Positions 1-5,915 of a stretch of 6,794 bases of DNA are shown here, in pieces. Made by a program: the position numbers and the translations under genes. Numbering within the stretch: the stretch's first letter is position 1; each line of letters begins with the position of its first letter. A model generated the notes under the pieces. It was given only the letters and a program-made list of their open reading frames with translations, was not told the origin of the DNA and did not search any database. The DNA lies in the NCBI GenBank assembly GCA_934663655.1, contig CAKUKT010000145.1, forward strand, positions 1-6,794, given 5' to 3'. This DNA is from an uncultured Victivallaceae bacterium. Lineage in GTDB: Bacteria > Verrucomicrobiota > Lentisphaeria > Victivallales > Victivallaceae.

Positions 1-81
1 GAGGGGCGCGAGGCGGAGGCCGCTGCCGGTGAGTTACGGAAATTTTTCGCCGAAGGATTCGGCGAGAACGAGGACATGTGA
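1..81 (+). CDS. ptsH: HPr phosphocarrier protein, C-terminal end (5' partial)
   Basis: The frame open from base 1 encodes 26 residues and ends at TGA 79-81. The piece contains GREAEAAAGELRKFFAEGFG, which fits the last helix and tail of HPr proteins: a G-x-D/E-x-x-A pattern, an amphipathic helix, then a GFGE-like end. HPr accepts phosphate from EI-P on an N-terminal histidine and passes it to EIIA domains or regulators; that histidine and the regulatory serine lie upstream of the window and cannot be judged. The assignment rests on this short similarity plus the position directly before ptsI, the usual ptsH-ptsI order. The stop codon overlaps a GTG (78-80) that is a possible start for EI, a GTGA overlap typical of translationally coupled genes. 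The alternative is an unrelated protein with a chance helix, which is less likely given the neighbour. Confidence 0.75.
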   Translation, partial: EGREAEAAAGELRKFFAEGFGENEDM

Positions 82-102
82 TTGCGGAACTTCCGCTGAT
101 AC

Positions 103-106
103 GGAG
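103..106 (+). promoter_or_regulatory. Likely ribosome binding site for ptsI (decides start)
   Basis: GGAG lies 7 nt before GTG 114. This spacing is better than that of the GAGG at 70-73, which sits only 4 nt before the alternative GTG at 78. Together with the short N-terminus typical of EI, it favours the start at 114. The site is short, so the call is moderate. Confidence 0.5.
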
Positions 107-113
107 CAGGCAG

Positions 114-1901
114 GTGACGAATTCAAAGACCATTCAGGCCATTGCGGTATCGCCCGGCATCGCCATCGGCAGGGTGCTCAGGCTGGTGTCCCGTGCCCGG
201 ATGAGCGAACCGGAATTGCGGAAGATCCGTTCCGACGAGGTCGACGCGGAACTGGCGAGATTCCATGCCGCGCTGGAGAGCACCCGTCGGCAGCTCAAGG
301 CGCTTCAGGAGGAGTTGCGGCTCAAGCTCAATAGCCGTGACGCCGGTATCTTTGAAGCACAGCGGATGCTGGTCGAGGATCGGACGCTTCTTGATGAGAT
401 CGAAAAATTCATCTGCGATGAACATCTCGGCGTCGAATGCGCGATATACCGTGCCGTTGAACACTTTACCAGGGTTTTCGGCGCCATCGCCGACGAATAT
501 CTCCAGGAACGCGCGGCCGATCTCCGCGACGTCACCGCACGTATAATGCAGAACCTCGACGACGTTGAACTAGCCGCTCCCGGAATTGATGACCGCCGGA
601 TCATTGTCGCCCCCACGCTGACACCCTCGGAAACCGCCCAGCTCGATCGCAGCAAGGTGCTCGGCTTCGCGGTAGCCGCCGGCAGCACCACCAGTCACAC
701 CGCAATTCTCGCCCGTTCGATGCAGCTGCCGGCGGTAGTCGGGGTGCCCGGGGAACTCATCGACCGGCTTTCGGCCGCCGACACGGTGATTATCGACGGC
801 TATTCCGGCAAACTGATCGTCAACCCCGACGCCCGAACCGTCGAATCGTACAAACTCAAGATCGCCGCCACCGGCAAATTCCTGCGCGAACTGGCCCGGG
901 AACGGGCCCTTCTACCGGAAACCGCCGACGGCTTCCTGATCGAACTGGCTGCTAATCTCGACTCTCCCCGGGATTATTCCGAGGTGGAGAAGTCCGGCGC
1001 ACATGGCGTCGGACTGCTGCGCACGGAGTTTCTCTTTATGGAGCCGACCCATATCCCAGATGAGGATGAGCAGTTCGAGATGTATCGTCGGCTGCTGATC
1101 ACCGCGGGCGACAAACCCGTCACCATCCGCACCTTCGATATCGGCGGCGACAAGCTCAGCGCGGGAATTTATCGCGCGGTCGAGCAGAATCCATTCCTCG
1201 GTCTGCGCGGTATCCGGCTCTGTCTGCATGAACGGCTGGATCTGTTCAAGATGCAGTTGCGTGCGCTGCTGCGGGCCGGTGTCTACGGTAACCTCCGGGT
1301 GATGCTGCCGATGATCAGCAGCGTCCGGGAAGTGATCGACTCCAAGTTGCTGATCGAGGAGCTGCGTTCGGAGCTGCTGCGGGAAAAACGCGAGTGCGTC
1401 AGCAAACTGGTGCTCGGCGCGATGGTGGAAACCCCGGCTGCGGCGCTGATGGCCGACAAACTGGCGCGGCAGGTTGACTTCCTGAGTATCGGCACCAATG
1501 ATCTGGCGCAGTATACCATGGCGATCGATCGCGGCAATGAGCGCGTCGCGCACCTTTACCAGCCGTCGCATCCGGCGATTCTCAAGCTGATTCGCAACTG
1601 CGTGGTCGCCGCCAACGCGGCCAATATCCACGTCGGCGTCTGCGGGCAGATGGCGGGCGACCCGGTGATGACGGCGTTGCTGGTCGGGCTTGGTGTTCAT
1701 GAGTTGAGCATGGTTCCGGCGGCGGTCGCGGTGGTGCGCCGGGTGATTCGCGGACTCTCGTTTCACGAAGCTGAGGAGGCGGCGATGGCGGCGCTGGAGT
1801 GTACCCACGCAGCGGAGGCGCTCGCCTATTCGACGCGGCTGCTGAAACTGTGTTCGCCGGAAATCGCGGAAATTCAGCCGGCGGAAGCGGCTGTTCGATA
1901 A
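114..1901 (+). CDS. ptsI: PTS enzyme I (PEP-protein phosphotransferase)
   Basis: Cytoplasmic EI autophosphorylates from PEP and passes the phosphate to HPr. From GTG 114 it has 595 residues, close to the family's usual ~575. In order, it shows the N-terminal VSPGIAIGR motif, an HPr-binding helical region (about 30-150), the phosphohistidine loop with GSTTSHTAILAR (His195, E. coli His189), and the C-terminal PEP-binding TIM barrel. Barrel residues match the known active site: Arg303 in GLLRTEFLFM, Arg339 in TIRTFDIGGDK, Glu439 in MVETPAAAL, Asp463 in SIGTNDLAQYT, the following DRGNER, and Cys510 in CGQMAGD. E. coli has CGELAGD, so Gln replaces Glu at 512. No GAF domain precedes it, so it is PtsI-like rather than PtsP. 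Start choice: GTG 114 has GGAG at 103-106 with 7-nt spacing and gives the usual short N-terminus. GTG 78 adds 12 residues, overlaps the HPr stop and has GAGG at 70-73 only 4 nt away. Nothing suggests damage. Confidence 0.95.
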   Translation: MTNSKTIQAIAVSPGIAIGRVLRLVSRARMSEPELRKIRSDEVDAELARFHAALESTRRQLKALQEELRLKLNSRDAGIFEAQRMLVEDRTLLDEIEKFICDEHLGVECAIYRAVEHFTRVFGAIADEYLQERAADLRDVTARIMQNLDDVELAAPGIDDRRIIVAPTLTPSETAQLDRSKVLGFAVAAGSTTSHTAILARSMQLPAVVGVPGELIDRLSAADTVIIDGYSGKLIVNPDARTVESYKLKIAATGKFLRELARERALLPETADGFLIELAANLDSPRDYSEVEKSGAHGVGLLRTEFLFMEPTHIPDEDEQFEMYRRLLITAGDKPVTIRTFDIGGDKLSAGIYRAVEQNPFLGLRGIRLCLHERLDLFKMQLRALLRAGVYGNLRVMLPMISSVREVIDSKLLIEELRSELLREKRECVSKLVLGAMVETPAAALMADKLARQVDFLSIGTNDLAQYTMAIDRGNERVAHLYQPSHPAILKLIRNCVVAANAANIHVGVCGQMAGDPVMTALLVGLGVHELSMVPAAVAVVRRVIRGLSFHEAEEAAMAALECTHAAEALAYSTRLLKLCSPEIAEIQPAEAAVR

Positions 1902-1917
1902 GGGAAATCAATGCGTT

Positions 1918-2340
1918 ATGACAGAGACAGCCGGTGACAGACTTTCGATATACCTCTCCGGTCCGATTATGGATGAGGTCGCCGGACACGCCCGGGAATG
2001 GCGGGAACAGGTCAAGATGATTTTCGGCGGCAGATTTCAGCTGCTCGATCCGATGCGGCGCAAATTCGTTGACCGCCAGGTCGACAGCGCCAATGAAATT
2101 GTGGAGTTCGACCTCCGCGATGTCCGGCGTGCCGACATCATTCTGGTCAATTACAACAAACCGAGCATCGGCACGAGCATGGAGGTCTTCTATGCCGCGC
2201 ATGTGCTGGGAAAGTTCGTAGTGGCCTTCTCGCCATTTGAATATGCCGACTGCAGTCCCTGGATGGCGAGGTACTGCACCAAAATTCTCCCGTCGCTGGA
2301 GAGCGCCTGCAGATATATTGAACTTCATTTCGGAGAGTAG
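1918..2340 (+). CDS. Nucleoside 2-deoxyribosyltransferase-like protein
   Basis: A 140-residue soluble protein resembling the nucleoside 2-deoxyribosyltransferase superfamily, which includes DNPH1/Rcl-type deoxynucleotide N-hydrolases. Visible signatures in order are the first beta strand and phosphate/sugar loop IYLSGP (residues 11-16), a following helix with AREWREQV, a DLRDVRRADIILVN segment with Asp73, and PSIGTSMEVFYAAHVLGK containing Glu89. In the family, the Glu of the GTxxE motif is the nucleophile that attacks the deoxyribose C1'. Length agrees with the usual 140-160 residues. Family members exchange bases between deoxynucleosides or hydrolyse the N-glycosidic bond; which substrate this one uses cannot be read from sequence. 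ATG 1918 lies 16 nt after ptsI; the nearest Shine-Dalgarno-like site, AAGGGA at 1900-1905, is 12 nt away and overlaps the ptsI stop, so initiation may be weak or coupled. No functional link to the PTS or LPS neighbours is known to me. Confidence 0.72.
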   Translation: MTETAGDRLSIYLSGPIMDEVAGHAREWREQVKMIFGGRFQLLDPMRRKFVDRQVDSANEIVEFDLRDVRRADIILVNYNKPSIGTSMEVFYAAHVLGKFVVAFSPFEYADCSPWMARYCTKILPSLESACRYIELHFGE

Positions 2341-2350
2341 GGCGGGAACC

Positions 2351-3643
2351 ATGCGAAAATTCTTCTACAATCTGCTGCTGCCGGTCGGATTTCTATTTTT
2401 CCTGCCGGGGTTGCTCTATAAATTCCGTCACCGCGGCGGCTGGAAAGACACTTTCGCCGAGCGGTTCGGACGCTTCTCGCCCGAGCGTGCGGCCGAACTC
2501 GCCCGGTGGCGCGGCGCGGTCTGGATTCATGCGGTGAGTGTCGGAGAGACCGTGATCGCGGTCAACCTGATCCGGGTCTGGCAGAACGCCCATCCGGAAC
2601 GCCGTTTCGTACTTTCGACCACCACCACCACCGGCCAGGAACTCGCCCGTTCCCGCAAGCTCGACAACACCGAAGTGATCTTCTGTCCGATCGATTTCCC
2701 CGGCATGGTGCGGCGTACCCTGGATCTGATCGCTCCCGTGATGCTGGTTATTCTCGAAACGGAGATCTGGCCGAATTTGATCTGGGAATGCCGCAAACGT
2801 TCCATCCCGGTGGCGCTGGCCAACGGGCGGATGAGCGATCATTCGGCCCGCGGTTACCGCCGGGGCAGAATCTTCTTCGGGCCGCTGCTGGCGGAGATCC
2901 CGCTGCTGCTGGTGCAGTCGGAGGCGGATCGGAAACGCTACCTCTCGGTTTCCCCGGAGTGCAACGTGGTGGTTTCCGGCAACCTCAAGTTCGACCAGCA
3001 GCCGCCTGAGAATATCGCCGATCCCGAATTGGCAAAATACTTCGGCCCCGGAGAACACCTGGTGTTGCTCGGAGCCAGTACTCATTCCGGCGAGGAGGAG
3101 TTCCTGGTCGAAAACTTTCTCGCTCTCAAACCTGATTTCCCCTCGCTCCGCCTGGTGCTGGTGCCGCGCCATGCTGAACGCGGCCGGGATATCGCTGAAA
3201 TGATCGAACGGCATCAGGTCTCCTATTACCGGCGTTCGTTGGGGGGGGCGCCGGACAAACCGGTGGAGGTGCTGCTGGCCGACACCACCGGAGAGATGTT
3301 CAAATTCCTTAAATATTCCGATATCGTGATCATGGGCAAGAGCCTTGCCGGTCACGACGAGGGGCACAATCTGATCGAACCGGCATTGCTGGACAAACCG
3401 ATTGTCACCGGACACATACTGCGCAACTTCCGCTTCATTCTGAACGCGCTGTTGGCTGAGGACGCGGTGGCGGTGGTGAGCTGCGATGCCGAACTGAAAA
3501 CCCAGCTGACCAAGCTGCTCGGCGACCCGGAATTGCGCCGGGAACTCGGTGCCCGCGCCGGCGCGGTGGTGCGTCGGCATTGCGGGGCGACCGGACGCAC
3601 CGTCGAAGCCCTGGAGAAGCTGCTGGAGAGCGCGTCAGCATAA
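2351..3643 (+). CDS. waaA: 3-deoxy-D-manno-octulosonic acid (Kdo) transferase
   Basis: WaaA/KdtA (GT30) moves Kdo from CMP-Kdo onto lipid IVA at the cytoplasmic face of the inner membrane, an early step in LPS core assembly. The 430-residue product matches the usual ~425. It starts with a hydrophobic anchor (about residues 4-23) followed by basic KFRHRGGWKD. The acceptor-side domain has WIHAVSVGET, where Glu66 corresponds to the catalytic base (E. coli Glu60), and then ETEIWPNLIWEC and ANGRMSDHS. The CMP-Kdo-binding domain has GASTHSGEEE (241-250), VPRHAERG (271-278) and GHNLIEPALLDKP with Glu343. ATG 2351 is preferred: the frame is open further upstream to 2237, but that part overlaps the previous gene, whereas 2351 begins directly with the membrane anchor and has AGGG at 2339-2342 with 8-nt spacing. 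Whether it adds one, two or more Kdo units cannot be told. An eight-G run lies within the gene at 3241-3248. Confidence 0.95.
   Translation: MRKFFYNLLLPVGFLFFLPGLLYKFRHRGGWKDTFAERFGRFSPERAAELARWRGAVWIHAVSVGETVIAVNLIRVWQNAHPERRFVLSTTTTTGQELARSRKLDNTEVIFCPIDFPGMVRRTLDLIAPVMLVILETEIWPNLIWECRKRSIPVALANGRMSDHSARGYRRGRIFFGPLLAEIPLLLVQSEADRKRYLSVSPECNVVVSGNLKFDQQPPENIADPELAKYFGPGEHLVLLGASTHSGEEEFLVENFLALKPDFPSLRLVLVPRHAERGRDIAEMIERHQVSYYRRSLGGAPDKPVEVLLADTTGEMFKFLKYSDIVIMGKSLAGHDEGHNLIEPALLDKPIVTGHILRNFRFILNALLAEDAVAVVSCDAELKTQLTKLLGDPELRRELGARAGAVVRRHCGATGRTVEALEKLLESASA
3241..3248 (+). repeat. Homopolymer tract G8 inside waaA
   Basis: Eight consecutive G lie in the waaA coding frame, covering the end of a Leu codon, two Gly codons and the first base of an Ala codon (about residues 297-300). 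The tract falls between the VPRHAERG and GHNLIEPA motifs, so a one-base slip would remove the second. The reading frame is intact as given. Confidence 0.9.
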
Positions 3644-3647
3644 GGAG
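3642..3647 (+). promoter_or_regulatory. Ribosome binding site for the tandem PilT-family gene
   Basis: AAGGAG overlaps the waaA stop codon (TAA 3641-3643) and lies 11 nt before ATG 3659. The overlap suggests that translation of waaA and the next gene may be coupled. The spacing is slightly long but acceptable. Confidence 0.7.
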
Positions 3648-3658
3648 AGTATCGGCAA

Positions 3659-5872
3659 ATGAACGAACCCATGATCGAATTGTTGAGCCAGGCAATTGCT
3701 CAAAATGCGTCGGATGTATTCATCACCGCCGGCAAGCCGCCGTCGCTGCGGGTGCTCGGTGAGGTCGAATCAGATCCTGATTATCCCCCGATCAGCGCCG
3801 AGGCGGTCGATGAATTCCGCAAAAGCATCATCGGCGTCGACGGCGAGAAAAAATACCGGGAAAAAGGTGGCTACGACGCTTCTTTCGCGATCAGTCCGAC
3901 TGAACGCTGCCGACTCAATTTCTTCACTTCGCTCTCCGGTCCCGGCTTTGTGGCCCGGCCGATTCGGCTCGGCGCGAGCATGAGCTTCGAAAACCTGATG
4001 CTTCCCGAAGAGTCGATGGCGCAGATTTCTTCACTTGCGCGTGGTATTGTGATCGTGACCGGCAGTACCGGCAGCGGCAAATCGACGACTCTGAGCGCGA
4101 TTGTCAACTATATCAACCATAACTTCAAGAAGCATATCATCACGATCGAGGACCCGATCGAATATATGCATTCGGATATCATGTCGCTTGTGACCCAGCG
4201 CGAAGTCAATGAACTTGGAGCCGGTTTCCCCGAAGCGCTCCGCAACGCGCTGCGCGAAAACCCCGATGTGATCGTCGTCGGTGAAATGCGCGATACCGAG
4301 ACCATGCAGGTGGCGATCACCGCGGCGCTGACCGGCCATCTGGTGATCACCACGGTTCACACCACCGACGCGGTGCAGACCGTCGAACGACTGATCAACA
4401 TGTTTCCGGATCAGGTGCGCGACCAGATCGCCACTGATCTCGGGCTGGCGATTGAAGCGGTGATTTCGCAGCGGCTGGTTCCCCGCGCCGATGAGGAGGG
4501 CATGATCCCCGCGCTGGAGATCATGCTCGGTACTTCGACGGTGAAAAAGCAGATCGCCGAACGTGACTATGGTGCACTGGAGGAGACGATCCGGGCCGGT
4601 GTGGATATCGGGATGTGCACCTTCAACCGCTACCTTTTCAATCTGCTCTCCAGCGGACTCATCACTCCGGAAGCCGCCGCCGCCGCCAGCAGCAACGTCG
4701 ATGAACTCAATCTGATGATCAAGGGAATGGACGGCGGGGGCGCAAACACCGGCGGAGCTTCCCAGCGTTACAGCAGTGTCATCGGTGGTGAGGATAAGAA
4801 TGCGGTCGATATGCGGATGCTTTTCCGCACCGCGGCCAAATCGGGCGCGAGCGATATCGTGCTTTCCAATACGGTGCCGCCTACCCTCCGGATCAACGGC
4901 AAACTGCAGCCGATGGATCTGCCCGCCCTGACACCGATGGACATTCAGCGGCTGATCTACAGCATCATCAACAAACGTCAGCGGGTGACCCTCGAAGAGA
5001 ACCGCGAACTCGACTTTGCGATGGCGGTGACGTTGCCCTCTAATGATCCGCTTCAGAACAAGATAGTTCGCCGTTTCCGACTCAACGCATTTTATCAGCG
5101 CAACAGTCTGGCGCTGGTCGGCCGCGTTATTCCGTCGCGGATCCCGACGCCGGAAGAGCTTAAACTGCCGCCGGCAATTATCGACATTATGGGTAAAAAG
5201 CAGGGAATTGTGCTGGTCACCGGTCCGACTGGAAGCGGTAAATCCACTTCGCTGGCTGCGCTGCTGAACATGGTCAATCGTACCCGGCCGTGTCATATCG
5301 TCACCATCGAAGACCCGGTCGAATACGTCTATGAAGACATGGCTGCGGTTATCGAACAGCGCGAACTGCACAGCGACACGATGAGTTTTGCCGCCGGTTT
5401 GAAATCGGCGATGCGTCAGGCGCCGGATATCATTCTGGTCGGTGAAATGCGCGATACCGAGACCATCGCTTCGGCGTTGACCGCGGCGGAGACCGGCCAC
5501 CTGGTGCTCGGCACCATCCACACCAACAGTGCTCCGCAGACGGTGGACCGGATTATCGACTCCTTTCCGGCCGAGCAGCAGAACCAGATCCGGCAGCAGT
5601 TCTCGGCCTCACTCCTGGCGGTGATGTCACAGCGGCTGATCCGTCGTGCCGACGGCAACGGCCGGGTGGCGGCGTTTGAGGTGATGATTGCGACGCCGCC
5701 GGTGCAGGCGCTGATCCGCGAAGGCAAGACCCACCAGCTGCCGTCAACCATCGAAACCAGTCAGAAGGACGGCATGATTTCGATGGATCGCGCTCTCGAG
5801 GAACTCTACGAACGCGGCCTCATCACCGCCGAAGATGTGGCCAGCTTCAAGCCGGATCTCAAAAAAGTTTGA
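3659..5872 (+). CDS. Tandem PilU-PilT fusion ATPase (type IV pilus retraction family)
   Basis: One 737-residue frame holds two full PilT-family modules; ordinary PilT or PilU is about 345-380 residues. PilT-family hexamers power pilus retraction at the inner membrane base. Module 1 (about 1-357) has the PAS-like start ASDVFITAGKPPSLRV, Walker A GSTGSGKST (135-143), Asp box TIEDPIEYM, Walker B VIVVGEMRDTET with Glu209, and His box GHLVITTVHT. Its tail (GMCTFNRYLFNLLSSGLI, then DELNLMIKG) resembles PilU and lacks a clear PilT AIRNLIRE motif. A Gly/Ser/Asn-rich linker follows (about 358-382). Module 2 has SGASDIVLSNTVPPTLRING, Walker A GPTGSGKST (522-530), TIEDPVEYV, Walker B IILVGEMRDTET with Glu596, GHLVLGTIHT, and LIREGKTHQL, a recognisable PilT-specific motif. 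Module 2 is 7 residues longer between ASD and Walker A, probably at LPSNDPLQNKIV. Both modules keep the ATPase residues, so both look active. The PilU/PilT labels are by eye; two divergent PilT copies is the alternative. Confidence 0.92.
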   Translation: MNEPMIELLSQAIAQNASDVFITAGKPPSLRVLGEVESDPDYPPISAEAVDEFRKSIIGVDGEKKYREKGGYDASFAISPTERCRLNFFTSLSGPGFVARPIRLGASMSFENLMLPEESMAQISSLARGIVIVTGSTGSGKSTTLSAIVNYINHNFKKHIITIEDPIEYMHSDIMSLVTQREVNELGAGFPEALRNALRENPDVIVVGEMRDTETMQVAITAALTGHLVITTVHTTDAVQTVERLINMFPDQVRDQIATDLGLAIEAVISQRLVPRADEEGMIPALEIMLGTSTVKKQIAERDYGALEETIRAGVDIGMCTFNRYLFNLLSSGLITPEAAAAASSNVDELNLMIKGMDGGGANTGGASQRYSSVIGGEDKNAVDMRMLFRTAAKSGASDIVLSNTVPPTLRINGKLQPMDLPALTPMDIQRLIYSIINKRQRVTLEENRELDFAMAVTLPSNDPLQNKIVRRFRLNAFYQRNSLALVGRVIPSRIPTPEELKLPPAIIDIMGKKQGIVLVTGPTGSGKSTSLAALLNMVNRTRPCHIVTIEDPVEYVYEDMAAVIEQRELHSDTMSFAAGLKSAMRQAPDIILVGEMRDTETIASALTAAETGHLVLGTIHTNSAPQTVDRIIDSFPAEQQNQIRQQFSASLLAVMSQRLIRRADGNGRVAAFEVMIATPPVQALIREGKTHQLPSTIETSQKDGMISMDRALEELYERGLITAEDVASFKPDLKKV
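4277..4305 (+). repeat. Direct repeat, copy 1 (29 nt, Walker B of module 1)
   Basis: These 29 bases, encoding VGEMRDTET of the first ATPase module, are identical to 5438-5466 in the second module. The copies are 1161 bp apart (387 codons), so they lie in the same frame. The neighbouring base at each end differs, which sets the limits. The identity exceeds what protein conservation requires, since synonymous positions match too. Confidence 0.93.
4673..4687 (+). repeat. (GCC)5 trinucleotide run encoding five alanines
   Basis: Five GCC codons in a row encode Ala5 near the end of the first ATPase module, just before the linker to the second. This is an in-frame short tandem repeat, so changes in copy number would alter the alanine count without breaking the frame. 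Confidence 0.85.
5438..5466 (+). repeat. Direct repeat, copy 2 (29 nt, Walker B of module 2)
   Basis: Second copy of the 29-base perfect direct repeat, in the Walker B region of the PilT-like module, in the same reading frame as the copy at 4277-4305. Exchange between the copies would remove 387 codons and leave a single chimeric module of 350 residues. Confidence 0.93.
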
Positions 5873-5903
5873 CGACCAATTAACTTTGAAAAGATAAATA
5901 TTT

Positions 5904-5908
5904 GGAGG
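5904..5908 (+). promoter_or_regulatory. Strong ribosome binding site for the GspE/PilB-like gene
   Basis: GGAGG lies 7 nt before GTG 5916, the clearest Shine-Dalgarno site in the window. It sits in the AT-rich 43-nt gap (5873-5915), which is the widest gap between genes here. An in-frame TAA at 5895-5897 rules out any earlier start, so this site fixes the start of the gene. I see no terminator hairpin or convincing -35/-10 pair in the gap. Confidence 0.88.
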
Positions 5909-5915
5909 CGAAAAA

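Noticed and set aside
912..1808. A 298-codon minus-strand open frame opposite ptsI
   Set aside because: It is a compositional shadow of the enzyme I barrel region, with no recognisable motif and a His/Arg/Gln-rich product.
2237..2350. Longer N-terminus for waaA starting at 2237
   Set aside because: It would overlap the end of the deoxyribosyltransferase-like gene by over 100 nt and add residues before the membrane anchor that begins WaaA proteins. ATG 2351 fits spacing and family length.
2393..3580. A 395-codon minus-strand open frame opposite waaA
   Set aside because: It is a shadow of waaA with a low-complexity His/Gln/Arg-rich product and no domain; waaA motifs on the plus strand are clear.
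4031..5521. A 496-codon open frame on the minus strand, antisense to the tandem ATPase gene
   Set aside because: It lies wholly opposite a gene with unmistakable conserved motifs. Its product is rich in His, Arg, Asp and Gln with no recognisable domain, as expected for the reverse complement of GC-rich coding DNA.
5873..5903. Possible promoter or terminator in the AT-rich gap before the last gene
   Set aside because: The sequence is AT-rich, but no -35/-10 pair with proper spacing and no hairpin with a T run can be seen in 43 nt.
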